Origin: Papio anubis
Lineage: Eukaryota > Chordata > Mammalia > Primates > Cercopithecidae
DNA: 64,000 nucleotides
Direction of reading: 5' to 3'
Assembly: GCF_008728515.1 (NCBI RefSeq)
Contig: NC_044981.1
Coordinates: 97,414,043 to 97,478,042 of the forward strand
In this document: positions 11,141 through 23,099 of the stretch, piece by piece
Layout: each line of letters begins with the position of its first letter
How positions within the stretch are numbered: position 1 is the first letter of the stretch
Notes under the pieces: model-generated
Seen by the model: the letters and a program-made list of their open reading frames with translations, nothing else
Database searches by the model: none
Told to the model about the DNA's origin: nothing
Translations under genes and position numbers: made by a program

Positions 11141-12035
11141 TAATGATTGCCATTCTAACTGGTGTGAGATGGTATCTCATTGTGGTTTTGATTTGCATTT
11201 CTCTGATGGCCAGTGATGATGAGCATTTTTTCATGTGTCTGTTGGCTGCATAAATGTCTTCTTTTGAGAAGTGTCTGTTCATATCCTTTGCCCACGTTTT
11301 GATGGGGTTGTTCATATTTTTCTTGTAAATTTGTCTGAGTTCTTTGTAGGTTCTGGATATTAGCCCTTTGTCAGATGAGAAGATTGCAAAAATTTTCTCC
11401 CATTCTGTAGGTAGCCTGTTCGCTCTGATGGTAGTTTTTTTTTTTTTTTTTGCTGTTCAGAAGCTCTTTAGTTTAATTAGATGCCATTTGTCAATTTTGG
11501 CTTTTGTTGTCATTGCTTTTGCTGTTTTAGACATGAAGTCCCTGCCCATGCCTATGTCCTGAATGGTATCGCCTAGGTTTTCTTCTAGAGTTTTTGTGGT
11601 TTTAGGTTTAACATTTAAGTCTCTAATCCATCTTAAATTATTTTTTGTATAAGGTGTAAGGAAGGGATCCAATTTCAGCTTTCTACTTATGGCTAGCCAG
11701 TTTTCCCAGCACCATTTATTAAATAGGGAATCCCTTCCCCATTTCTTGTTTTTGTCAGGTTTGTCAAAGATCGGATGGTTGTAGATGTGTGGTATTATTT
11801 CTGATGGCTCTGTTCTGTTCCATTGGTCTGTATCTCTGTTTTGGTACCAGTACCATGCTGTTTTGGTTACTGTAGCCTTGTAGTAATAGTTTGAAGTCAG
11901 GTAGTTTGATGCCTCCAGCTTTGGATAACTTTTTTTAAAGTGCTTATATTCGAGTCTTACTCCAGCTGATCTTGATGCATGATAAAGTTTGAGGACAACT
12001 GTGAGATACTGATTCAGTTGATCCAGAGTGCAACT

Positions 12036-12108
12036 TATGCATTCATATTTTCTCTAGAGGTCTTCAGATGATTCTGATACATAGCCAGAGTTGTGAACCA
12101 TGGGAATA
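12036..12108 (+). repeat. hAT-Charlie (MER20/MER5-like) terminal fragment
   Basis: 'cttcagatgattctgata' followed by 'catagccagagttgtgaacc' resembles the end of MER20/MER5 elements (ccaggtgattctaatg... agccagggttgagaaccactg). It lies 35 bp beyond the end of the MER5A-like relic, so two hAT ends sit almost side by side. Confidence 0.5.
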
Positions 12109-12126
12109 ATAGAAGAGAAAAAGAAA

Positions 12127-12160
12127 AAAATATATATATACATATATATATGTGTATATA
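12127..12160. repeat. (AT)n simple repeat
   Basis: An imperfect alternating purine-pyrimidine stretch of TA with a few TG steps. Common microsatellite class. Confidence 0.8.
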
Positions 12161-12429
12161 TTCACAAGAGACAAAAAGAACAGAATAAATAAAAACAGAA
12201 TGAAGAGAAAAGAGTGTATAAGATTGTAAAAAATGTTGATTCAACTAACTTTTTGTTTGTGTTGACTGTGCTCACAAGATGAGCACATTACAGAGGGAAG
12301 TATTTTCTAGAGCCTTCCACTAGGAGTGATTAGGTTATTCTATAAAATATAGTGAAAGTCTGAATGCCATATTGTTCTACTTTGTGAAACACTTTAACCA
12401 TAAGTCTATGTTCTCCCAGATCATCATTT

Positions 12430-12640
12430 ATACTTACATAACTATACATCAAACACAGTCTTATTTAAACCTTAAATAGTCCTTTGAGGAGTAAGCATAC
12501 TTACAATCATTTTTTTTTATAGATATGTAAACTGAAACCAAGAGCGTTTAATTAACTTGCCTTGAGTCATTCAACAAAGGAGTGATGCAGCTGGGATTAA
12601 ATTCAAGTCTCTTTCACTGTACCATCCTGTTTCTCACAAG
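12430..12640 (-). repeat. MIR SINE, antisense
   Basis: Blocks 'tatttaaaccttaaatagtc', 'ctttgaggagtaagcata', 'tatagatatgtaaactgaaa', 'taattaacttgccttgagtc' and 'gcagctgggattaaattcaa' follow the order of reverse-complement MIR. Confidence 0.8.
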
Positions 12641-12799
12641 AAAAGCCCTTAGGATATTAACATCATAGAGTATGAATCACAAAAACATTATAAAGGCCGT
12701 ATTTGAAGTCCAGTGTAGAGATTTTACTCTAAATGGTTTATAATGCTATACCTATTTCTTTACTTGTGATGAGACACACACAAGAGGAAACCAAAAGGA

Positions 12800-13372
12800 A
12801 GTAACATACTCTAATGCCTATTACTAGCTGAGCAGTTAACATCCATTAATACATACATCTTTTAAAAATCCTGAGTAATGGGCCAGGCATGGCAGCTCCC
12901 ACCTGTAATTTGAGCAATTTAGGGGCTAAGGCAATAGGATCATTTTATCCCAGGAGTTCAAGAACAGCCTAGGCAACGTAAGGAGACTCCATTGCCACAA
13001 AAAACAAAAACAAAAAAACCCAAAAAACAAAAAAATTAGCTTGGTGTGGTGACACGTGCTGTGGTCTCAGCTACTCAGGAGGCTGAGGTTGGAAAATCTA
13101 TTGAGCCCAGCAGGTTGAAGTTTCAATGAGCCATCATTTTACCACTGCGCTCCAGCCTGGGTAACAGAGACCTGTCTCAAAATAAATAAAACAAAACAAA
13201 ATAAACCCTGAATGGTGAGTATTATAATAACTGCTTATAAACAAGGGAATTCTCATTTGAAATTGACATGAATGGTAACCAATTCTCTCTTAAATAAATA
13301 TGAATAGTGACCAAGTTCACATAGCCAGGTAGCACAGAATGCAAAATCCAAAGCCAGGTCTGTATAATCACA
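12800..13372 (-). repeat. MIR SINE, antisense, split by AluJ
   Basis: Before the Alu: 'agcagttaacatccattaat' and related core sequence. After it: 'cctgaatggtgagtattata', 'aactgcttataaacaaggg', 'gttcacatagccaggtagca' and 'aagccaggtctgtata'. Together these give a reverse-complement MIR. About 50 bp between 'aattctc' and 'gaccaag' does not fit and may be a small extra insertion. Confidence 0.65.
12881..13203 (+). mobile_element. AluJ-like element, plus strand
   Basis: Starts 'ggccaggcatggcagctccc' and has both monomers separated by an A-rich linker expanded to about 45 bp of aaaaac-type sequence (12999-13036). It ends with a CAAAATAAATAAAAC-type tail. High divergence and the old diagnostic bases fit AluJ. 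Flanks 'aaaatcctgagta' and 'taaaccctgaatg' look like a decayed TSD. Confidence 0.85.
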
Positions 13373-13619
13373 AAATAATTTGACCACATTCACTCTCAGT
13401 ATAATGGCACCTCCTTTCCTCAAATATCTAGAAGGAAAAACAATGAAAAATTATACCTGAATTATTCTGAGTCTAAAAGAAATGACAAAGAGTAGGATAA
13501 AACAAGGTAAGTATGGAGTGAAAATAGTATGAAACATTGGAGAAATGTGAATGTCAATTTAAAAGTGCACATTTAAACTTTATTAAAAATGACAGGCTTT
13601 TCAAAAATAAAGGGAATCT

Positions 13620-15685
13620 GGGGGGAGTCAGAGCAAAATGGCAGAATAGAAGGCTCCATTGATCTTCCCCTGCATAAGGACACCAAGTTAACAACAATCT
13701 GCACAGAAAAACATCTTCATAAAAAAAAAAAATTCAGGTGAGCACACAAAGTACCTGGTTTTACCTTCATATCGCTGAAAGAGGCATTGACTAGATAGCA
13801 AACAGAGCTCTGAATTGCCAAAGCCATATCTCTCCAACACCTGGCAGTCACAGCTTGCAGAGAGTGTCCCTTGAGCACCGAGAGAGAACGAACATAGCAA
13901 TTTTGAAACATTAAACTCAGTGGTGTCCTATTACAGCAGTAAGGAAAACTGGACCAAACTCAGATGATGCCTGCCCACAGAGGGAGCATTGAAACTGACC
14001 GTAGACAGAGGGCAATTACCAATCCCAGTAGTCCAAACTTGAGTACCTGCAAACCTTGCCACCAAGGGCTGTAGCACTCTGTGTTTCCAAGCAAATGTGA
14101 ATGATTGTCTAAGCCATAAGGACTGCAACTCTTGGACAAGACCTAGTGCTAAACTAGGCCCAGAGGCAGTGGGCTGAGAGAGCATGCAACATACTGAGAC
14201 ACCAACTAGGACAGCCAAGGGAGTGAGGGCATCATTCCTCCCCTCACTCCAGTTTGCACAGCTCATGGGTCCAAAAGAGACCCACTTCCTTCTGCTTGAG
14301 AAGAAAAGAGGGAAGAGTGGGAAGGACTTTGTCTTGCATCTTGGATACCAGCTTAACCACAGCAGGATAGGGCACAACACAGAGTTGTTAGGCCCCCGTT
14401 CGAGGCCCTAGCTCTCAGATGACATTTCTAGACACACAATTGGTTAGAAGGGAACCTCCTGCCTTGAAGGAAAGAACACAGTCCTGGCCGCAGCATTTAT
14501 CACCTGCCAATTGAAGAGTCCTTGGGCCCCAAATAATCAGCGGTGATACTCAGGTACTACATTGAGGGATTTGGGTGCACTTCTGAGACTTGCTGGCTTC
14601 AGGTGAGACTCAGCACATTACCAGGTGGGATGGTTATGGGACAAAACTCTTTCTGCTTGAGAAGAACAGAGGGAAAAGTAAATGGGGTCTTTGTCTTACA
14701 CCTTAAGTATCAGCATGACCTCGGAAGACAGAGTACCAAGTGGAGTCTTGGAGTCCTTGATTCTAGGACTTGACTCTTGGACAGCTTTTCCAGAACTGGC
14801 CTGCGCCAGAGGGGAGCCTCTTCCCTGAAGGGCGAGCTCCAGGCCAGGCAGCATTCAACACAAGGGGATTTAAGAGCCCTTGGACCTTAAGAGAACATTG
14901 GCTGGTAGTCTGGCAGTATGACTCATAGCCTGGGGTGATGGTGGCTAACAGGTGAAGCTCCTTTGCCTTTGGAAAAGAGAGGGATGAGTGGGAAGGACTG
15001 CATCTTATTGTTTCAGTGCCAGCTCAGATGCAGTACAACAGAATACCAGGTAGACTTTTAAGGTTTTTGACTCTGGTATCTGACTTCTGGCCAGCAACTT
15101 TGGACATACCCATGGGCTTGAGGACCTCCCCAACCCAAAGGGAAGTACACAGGCCTGGCTAGCTTTGCCACCTACTGACTGAGCCCCAGGGCCTTGAGCT
15201 AATATAAGCAGTAGCCACGGAGTGGTTACCCCAGAGCTTGGGTGAGACCCAGTGCTGTGCTGGCTTCAGGCCTGACTCAGTGCAGTGATACTGATGGTGG
15301 CCACAGGGGTGCCTGTGTCACTGTACTGCCAGTTTTAAGTGGCTCAGAAACAGAGAGGGAGAATCTGTTTGGGAGAAAGTGAAGAGAACAAAGAATCTCT
15401 GCCTGGTAGTCCAGATAATTATCCTGGAACTTGTCCAAAATCATCAAGGGGATACTTGTATAAATCTACAAGATTCACTGCATTACTGAGTTTGGGGTGC
15501 TCCCTAAAGTAGATATAGCTTATTATATATACAGATAACACCCAATTCCTTTCAAACATTGGAAAAGCCTTCCCAAGAAAGATGCTAAAAATAAGCCTAG
15601 ATAGCAAGGACTGTAATAAATACCCAACTCTTTAATGCTGAGACACCAGAGAACATCTACTAGCATCAGAACCATCCAGGAAAAC
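13620..15685 (+). promoter_or_regulatory. Old L1 5' UTR / internal promoter region
   Basis: In L1, the 5' UTR carries the internal Pol II promoter. Here it spans about 2 kb between the 5' end and the start of ORF1. It is visibly less AT-rich than the rest of the window. It contains three imperfect copies of a unit that starts near 14285, 14645 and 14955, each with 'tctgcttgagaagaa'-like and 'aagagaggga'-like blocks and a later 'tctggacc/ctggcc'-like block. An antisense frame of 149 codons (13931-14380) crosses it. Present activity is unlikely given the age, but this is not testable by eye. Confidence 0.6.
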
Positions 15686-16603
15686 ATGACATCACTTAAC
15701 AAAGAAACAGGAACAATATTAGAGAAACAGAGATCTGTGACCCTTCAAATACATAATTCAAAATAGTTGAGTTGAGAGAATTCAAAGAAATTAAAGATAA
15801 CGCACAGAAAAATGTCAGAATTATATCAGATAAATTTAACAATGTGATTGAAATAAATAAAAAGAATCAAGCAAAAATTCTGGAGCGGGAAAAATGCAAT
15901 TGGGATACTGAAGAATGCATCAAAGACCTTTAACAGCAGAATTAATCAAGTAGAATAAAGAATTAGTGATCTTGAAGACAGGCTATTTGAAAATATAGAG
16001 TCAGAGGGAGAAAAAGCATAAAAAAGAATGAAGCACACATACAGAATCTAGAAAATAGCCTCAAAAGGGTAAATGTAAGAGTTATTGGCCTTAAAGAGGA
16101 CATAAAGAAAGAGATAGAGGTAGAAAGTTTCTTCAAAGGTATAATGAGAGAATGTCCCAAACCTAGAGAAAGACATGAATATCCAAGTACAAGTAGGTTA
16201 TAGAACAAAAAGCAGATTTAATCCAAAGGATACTACCTGAAGGCATTTAATTTTTAAATTCCCAAAAGTCAAAGATAAATAATTCTAAAAGCAGCCAAAG
16301 AAAAGAAACAAATAGCATACTATGAAGCTCCATGATGCCTGACAGCAGACTTTTCAGTGGAAAGCTTACAAGCCAGGAATAATGACATGACATATTTAAA
16401 GTCTTGAAAAGAAAAACAAACAAACAAACAAACAAAAAACCTTTTACTTGAGAATAGCATATGCAGTATATATATCCTTCAAACACGAAGGGGAAATGAA
16501 GACTTTCCCACACAAACAATAGCTGAAGGATTTAGGTAATGCTAGACCTGTACTGCAAGGATTGCTAAAAGGAGTACTTCAATCAGAAAGAAAATGACAT
16601 TAA
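15686..16603 (+). pseudogene. Decayed L1 ORF1
   Basis: ORF1 encodes the trimeric RNA-binding chaperone of the L1 ribonucleoprotein. The start is placed at the ATG in 'aaaacatgacatcactt' and the stop at 'gacattaatgg', both at the conventional positions for this L1 group. Recognisable internal blocks include 'gacaggctatttgaaaatat', 'gttattggccttaaagagga', 'cagacttttcagtggaaa' and 'ggagtacttcaatcagaaag'. The frame is interrupted many times (for example 'cctttaacagcag' near 15927), so no product is possible. The inter-ORF region to 17105 matches the usual spacer. Confidence 0.82.
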
Positions 16604-17105
16604 TGGGCAATAAATAATCCCCCAAATGTACAAAGTTCACTGGTGATAGCACAGAGGAAGACACACAATATTATAACGCTGTAACTGTTGTGTGTAAATT
16701 ACATTTATCCTAATTACAAAGACTAAACAGTGAACAAATCAAAATTAATAACTACAATAGCTTTTCAAGACATATTCTGTACAATAAGATATAAATATAA
16801 ACAACAAAAAGTTATGAAGCTGGGGGACACTGTTAAGGCATAGAGTTTTTATTAGTTTACTTTTTTGCTTGCTTGTTTGTTTATGCAAATAATGTCCAGT
16901 TGTTATCAGGTTAAAATAACGGGTTAAAAGATAGTATGTGCAAACCTCACGGTAATCTCAAACCAAAAAATATGCAATGAATACACAAAAAATAAAAAGG
17001 AAGAAACTAAATCAAATTGCCAGAGATCACCTTCTCTTGAGGAAGACAGGAGGGAAAGAGAAAAGAAAGAGGAGACTACAATACACCCAGAAAATAAATA
17101 ACATA

Positions 17106-20100
17106 ATGGCAAAAGTAAGTCCTTACTCATCAATAATAACATTGAATGTAAATGGACTAAGCTCTCCAATCAAAAGACAAACTGAATGGATTAAAAAGAG
17201 ACCTATGGTTCTGTTGCCTACAAGAACTGCACTCCACCTATAACATACAAAGACACACATAGACTGAAAATTAAAAAATGGGAAAAGATAATCTATGCCA
17301 ATGGAAACCAAAATAAAAGCAAGAGTCACCATACTTATATCAGACAAAGTAGACTTTAAGACAAAAACTAAAAGAAGAGACAAAGACAATCACTATATAA
17401 CGATAAACAGGTCAATTCATCAAGAGGATTTAAGAATTTTAAATATATATGTACCCAACACTGGAGCATCCAGGTATATAAAGCAAGTATGATTAGAGCT
17501 AAAGAGAGAGATAGGCTACAAATAGCTACAGACTTCAACACCCCACTTTCAGCATTGGAAAGATATTCCAGACAGAAAATCCACAAAGAAACATTAGACT
17601 TAATATGCACTCTAGACCAAATGGACCTAATAGATACTTAAAAAACATTTCATGCAAGAGCTGCAGAATAATATTCTTCTCCTTAGCATTTGGATCATTC
17701 TCAAGGATAAACCATATGCTAGGTTACAAAATAACTCTTAAAGCATTCAAAAAAATGGAAATAATGTCAAACAACTTCTCTGGCCAAAATGGAATAGAAC
17801 TAGAAATTAATAACATGTGGAATATTTGAAACTACACAAATGAATGGAAATTAAACAATATGCTCCTGAATGACCAGTCAATAAAATTGACCAGATCAAT
17901 AAAAAAACAAGAAGAAAATTGAAAAATGTCTAGAAACAAATGGTATTGCAAACATAACATACCAAAACCTACGGACTATAGCAAAAGCAGTACTAAGTGA
18001 GAAGTTTATAGTTTTAAATGTCTACATCAGAAAAATGGGGAAAAAACTTCAAATAAACAATCTAATGATGCATCTTGAAGAACTAGAAAAGCAAGAGCAA
18101 ATCAAACCCAATATTAGTAGAAGAAAAGATGTAATAAAGATAGAGCAGAAATAAATGAAATTAAAATGAAGAAAACAATACAAAGTACCAATGAGACAAA
18201 AAGTTGTTTTTTTCAAAAGTTATACAAAATTAAAAAACCTTAGCTGGACTAAGCAAAAAAAAGAGTGAGAGAGAAGATTCAAATAAATTAATCAGATATG
18301 AAAAAGGAGACATTACAACTGATACCACAGAAATTCAAAGAATCATTAGTGGTTAATATGAACAATGATATGTCAATAAATTGGAAAATTTAGAACAAAT
18401 GAACAAATTCCTAGGTACATACAACCTACAAAGATTGAACCAGGAAGAAACTCAAAACTTCAACAGACTAATAAGAAGTAATGGGGTTGAAGCTGTAGTA
18501 ACAATTCTCCCAAGAAAGATCTGATAACGTCATTCTGAATTCTAGCAAACATTCAAAGAAGAGCTAATACCAACCTTACCCAAGCTATTCCAAAAAATGC
18601 AGGAGGAGGAATACTTCCAAGCTCATTCTACAAGGCCAATATTACCCTAATAAAAAAAAAAAAAAAAAACAGACAAACACACACCCCCGCACACACAAAT
18701 GATCAGCTAATATCTCTGATAAATATTGATGCAAAAATCATCAACAAAATACTAGCAAACTGATTTCAACAACACATTAGAAAGATCATTTATCATGAGC
18801 AAGTAGCATTGATCCCTGAGATGCAATGATGATTCAGCATATACAAATCAATGTATACTATATCAACAGAATAAAGAATAAAAACTATATGATCCTTTCA
18901 ATCGATTCTGAAAGAGTTTTTGATAAAATTCAACATCTTTTATGATAAAAACCTCAGAAGACTGGGAATAGAAGAAACATACCTTAAAATAATAAAAGCC
19001 ATATATGACAGACCCACAGTTAGCATCACAGTGAATGTGCCAAACTGAAAGCCTTACCTCCGAGATCTGGAACACAAGAATGCCCACCGTCACCAGTGTT
19101 ATTCAACATATTAGTGGAATTCTAGCTAGAGCAAATCAGACAAAAGAAGGATACGAAGGACATGTACTTAGAAAGGAAGTAGTTAAATTATCCTTGTTTG
19201 CAGATGATATGATCTTATATTTGGAAAAGCCTAAAGACTCCAGAGGAAATCTGTTAGAATTGATAAACAAATAAAGCAAATTTGCAGAATACAAAGTCAA
19301 CCCAAAACCAGTAGCATTTCTATATACAAACAATGAATGATCTGAAAAATAAGTAAAAAGTTATCCAGTTACAGTAGTCCCCATAAAATTAAATACCAAA
19401 GAATTAACCAAAGAAGTGTAACCAAAGGAATTAACCAAAGAAGTAAAAGATCTGTATAATATAAACTATAAAACATTGAGTAAAGGAATTGAAGGGAGCT
19501 CCAAAAAATGAAAAAATATTTCATGTTCATGGATTTAAAGAATCAATACTGTTAAAAAGTCCATATTGCTCAAAGCAATCTACAGATTAAATGCAATCCC
19601 TACCAAAATACCAATGGCATTCTTCAAAGACATAGAAAAAAAATTCTAAAATTTATATGGAATCACAGAAGACCCAGAATAGCTAAACGTATTCTGAGCA
19701 AAAAGAACAAAACTGGAAGAATCACATTACCAGGCTTCAAATTATACTACAAAGCTGTAGTAACCAAAACAGCATGGTACTGGCATAAAAGCAGACACAT
19801 ATCCAATGGAACAGAATAGAGAACCCAGAAAAAAAATACACACACCTACAGTGAAACTATTTTTGACAAAGGTGTCAAGAACATACAATGCGGAAAAGAC
19901 AGTCTCCTTGATAAATAGTACTGCAAAAAGTGAATATCCATGGCCAGAGGAATGTAACTAGACAACTAACACACCATTTTCAAAAATCAAATAAAAATGG
20001 ATTAAAGACTTAAATATTAGGCTTCAAACTATAAAATTACTTCTAGAAACATTGGGCAAATCTCCAGGACATTGGTCTGGGCAAAGATTTCTTTAGCAAT

Positions 20101-20940
20101 ACCCTGCAAGCACAGGCAACCACAGCAAAAATAGACAAATGGAATCACATCTAGTCAAAAAGCTTCTGCACAGCAAAGAATACAATCAACAAAGTGTAGA
20201 GACAACCCAGAGAATGGGAGAAAATATTTGCAAGCTACCCATCTGACAAGGGATTTATACCCAGAAGATATAAGGAGCTCAAACAACTCTGTAGAAAAAA
20301 GAAAATCTAAGAATTTGGCCACAATTTGGGCAAAAGATTGGAATAGACATTTCTCAAAAGAAGGCATACAAATGACAAACAGGCATATGAAAAGGTGCTC
20401 AACATCACTGATCAGCAGAGAAATGCAAATCAAAACTATAAAGACAAATCATGTCACCACAGATAAAAATGGCTTATATCTGAAAGACAGGCATTAACAA
20501 GCGTTGGCAAGTACGTGGATAAAAGGGAACACTTGTACACTGCTGGGAGGAATGTATATTGGTGCCAGCACTATGGAGAACAGCTTGGAGGTTCCTCAAA
20601 CAACTAAAAATTGAGCTACCATATTATCCAGAAGTTCCACTATATAACCAAAAGAAGGGAAATCAGTATGTTGAAGAGACATCTGCATTTCTATATGTGT
20701 TGAAGCACTGTTTGCAATAGCTAAGATTTGAAAGAAACCTAAGTGTCCATCAACAGATAAATGGATAAAGAAAATGTGGTACATATACACAACGGAGTAC
20801 TATTCAGCAATAAAAATATAATTAAATCCAATCATTGGCAACAACATGGATGGAACTGGAGATCATTATGTCAAGTGAAATAAGCCAGACATAGAAAAAT
20901 ATCACATCTTCTCACTTATTTGTGAGATCTAAAAATTAAA
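17106..20940 (+). pseudogene. Decayed L1 ORF2 (endonuclease / reverse transcriptase)
   Basis: The start at 17106 ('ataatggcaaaagtaagtcc') gives the conserved N-terminus of the apurinic-type endonuclease, including 'ITLNVNGL'. The region encoding the reverse transcriptase follows, and the catalytic box is still readable as FADDM at 19197-19211. The C-terminal third continues to about 20940. Numerous stops and frameshifts and a poly-A expansion at about 18653-18669 destroy the frame. The intact FADD box shows that the sequence around it has drifted little, not that the protein is active. Confidence 0.85.
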
Positions 20941-21164
20941 ACAATTAAACTCATGGAGATAACGAGTAGAAGGATAGTGATCAGATCCTGGGAATGGTAA
21001 TGGGAGTGGTGGAGTCAGGTGGGGATAGTTAATAGGTACAAAAAATAGAAAAAATGAATAAGATATATTTTTCATGAATGAATAAGTAAGATATTCTTGA
21101 ATAAGGTATAGCACAAGAGGGCGACTATGCTCAATAATAACTAGTTGAATATTTTAAAGAAACT

Positions 21165-22373
21165 AGATTCTTCCCTTACACCTTATACAAAAATTAATTT
21201 AAGATGGATTAGAGACTTAAATGTTAGACCTAAAACCATAAAAACCCTAGAAGAAAACCTAGGCAATACCATTCAGGACACAGGCATAGGCAAAGACTTA
21301 ATGTCTAAAACACCAAAAGCAATGGCAACAGAAGCCAAAATTGACAAATGGCATCTAATTAAACTAAAGAGCTTCTGAACAGCAAAAGAAACTACCATCA
21401 GAGTGAATAGGCAACCTACAGAGTGGGAGGAAATTTTTGCAATCTACTCATCTGACAAAGGGCTAATATCCAGAACCTACAAAGAACTCAAACAAATTTA
21501 CAAGAAAAAAATAAACAACCCCATCAAAACGTGGGCAAAGGATATGAACAGACACTTCTCAAAAGAAGATATTTATGCAACCAACAGACACATGAAAAAA
21601 TGCTCATCATCACTGGCCATCAGAGAAATATAAATCAAAACCACAATGAGATACCATCTCACACCAGTTAGAATGGCGATAATTAAAAAGTCAGGAAAAA
21701 CAGGTGCTGGAGGGAATGTGGAGAAATAGGAACACTTCTACACAGTTTCTGGGACTGTAGACTAGTTTAACCATTGTGGAAGACAGTGTGGCGATTCCTC
21801 AAGGATCTCGAACTGGAAATACCATTTGATCCAGCCATCCCATTACTGGGTATATACCCAAAGGATTATAAATCGTGCTGCTATAAAGACACATGCACAT
21901 GTGTGTTTATTGTGGCACTATTCACAATAGCAAAGACTTGGAACCAGCCCAAATGTCCACCAATGACAGACTGGATTAAGAAAATGTGGCACATATACAA
22001 CACGGAATACTATGCAGCCATAAACGAGGAGGAGTTCATATCCTTTGTAGGGACATGGATACAGCTGGAAACCATCATTCTCAGCAAACTCTCACAAGAA
22101 CAGAAAACCAAACACTGCATGTTCTCACTCACAGGTGGGAATTGAACAATGAGAACATATGGGCACAGGGAGGGGAACATCACACACCTGGGCCTGTCAT
22201 GGGGTGAGGGGAGCAGGGAGGGATAGCATTAGGAGATATACTTAACGTAAATGATGAGATAATGGGTGTAGCACACCAACATGGCACATGTATACAGATG
22301 TAACAAACCTGCACATTGTGCACATGTACCCTAGAACTTAAATTATAATAAAAATTTTAAAAAATTAAATTAA
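21165..22373 (+). mobile_element. 5'-truncated L1PA-like insertion in the older L1 3' UTR
   Basis: The older L1 3' UTR stops at about 21164 ('gttgaatattttaaagaaac') and resumes at 22374 ('aaataacttaaagagtgtaa', then 'ggataccccattctccatga'). Between them is a sense L1 3' end from ORF2 ('cttcccttacaccttataca') to a young-type 3' UTR ('aacctgcacattgtgcacat') and an A-rich tail. Flanks 'attttaaagaaact' and 'atttaaaaaataact' are a likely TSD. There is no 5' inversion in this copy. Confidence 0.9.
21166..22145 (+). pseudogene. Truncated, broken L1 ORF2 C-terminal region
   Basis: This encodes the part of ORF2 after the reverse transcriptase. One frame runs to 21633 and another from 21774 to the normal terminal 'GGN' plus stop at 22143-22145. 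Between them, a stop (in 'gaaatataaatc', 21626-21637) and frameshifts disrupt the cysteine-rich region (the C-terminal motif near 21707-21760 is altered). The product cannot be made and the copy has no promoter. Confidence 0.85.
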
Positions 22374-22585
22374 ATTTAAAAAATAACTTAAAGAGTGTAA
22401 TTGGATTGTTTGTAAGTCAACGGATAAGTGCTTGAGGGAATGGATACCCCATTCTCCATGATGTGCCCATTTCACACTGCATGCTTGTATCAAAACATCT
22501 CATGTACCCCATAAATATATATACCTACTACATACCCACAAAAAATAAAAAAGGAAAATTAAAAATATTAAAGCAAAGAGAATCT

Positions 22586-23099
22586 AAACAAATTCAATGC
22601 AAATCAAAAATGGATGTGCAAAATTACATACAGTGCTGTGGAGGCTAAGAAGACAGTACACATTATGACCTAAAAAATCACGAATGAATTCTTTAAATAG
22701 GTCGTCATGAAGAAAAAGTCAGGTGCACAAGACAAAAGAAAGAGATTGTGCATTTTATGTAGAAGCAAAGTTATGAAAGTGCATGGGATGTTTTGAGAAG
22801 CAAATACTAAGTATGGTTGGAGATGAAGGTTCGGGGGATGTCCAGAGAATTGATAGAAACATGATAAGGACCAGGTCAAAATATTTCAATGTCTAAAATG
22901 CTCTCTGTACTATTTGATCTGTCCTGTTAAGTGCTTTTGTGAAAACAGATGACTTGAAGTCTGAAATAGAGAAATGCCTGGACTTCTAGGGACTGGTAGA
23001 GGAATAGAGCATTCGTCTGAGAGAGAGATAGCAGGTACTTAAAGTGAATAGCAGGTATCACAAAGGTAAAATTAATTCATATGTTTTGAGAAAATAGAG
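22586..23099. other. Single-copy DNA between L1 and LTR
   Basis: No repeat or gene recognised. Confidence 0.55.

Larger units (their letters stand above)
9194..11923 (-). mobile_element. 5'-truncated L1PA-like element (outer copy)
   Basis: Antisense L1 3' end from 9194 ('ctagggtacatgtgcacaac', 'gtaacaa'-type 3' UTR blocks reversed) to 9893. It is interrupted by a second L1 (9894-11140) and resumes at 11157 with 'aactggtgtgagatggtatc', running to about 11923 ('gatgcctccagctttgg'), a point inside ORF2. Flanks 'gagaacgtttta' (9182-9193) and 'gataactttttt' (11924-11935) agree at 9 of 12 positions and may be a decayed TSD. ORF2 is broken by stops and by the nested insertion. Confidence 0.85.
9144..12001 (+). 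mobile_element. MER5A-like hAT relic interrupted by L1
   Basis: The left part begins 'cagtggttctcaacccctgg' with 'gcatcagaatc' (9144-9181). The right part (11936-12001) contains 'ctgatcttgatgcatgataa' and 'agtttgaggacaactg'. These are the two ends of a MER5A-type non-autonomous hAT-Charlie transposon, whose consensus ends in an 'aagtttgagaaccactg'-type terminal inverted repeat. The middle of the element appears partly lost. The interval between the parts is the L1 pair listed separately. Confidence 0.75.
13620..22574 (+). mobile_element. Nearly full-length old L1 (L1MA/L1PB type)
   Basis: The element begins with 'gcaaaatggcagaatagaag', typical of the 5' end of L1MA/L1PB, and runs through 5' UTR, ORF1, ORF2 and a 3' UTR ending 'aaatatatatacctactaca' plus an A-rich tail. 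The 11-mers 'aaagggaatct' (13609-13619) and 'aaagagaatct' (22575-22585) flank it with one mismatch and are a convincing TSD, which also fixes both ends. Removing a nested younger L1 (21165-22373) leaves about 7.7 kb, long for L1. Many stops and frameshifts break both ORFs, so it is dead. It is the only copy here with a preserved 5' end. Confidence 0.9.
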
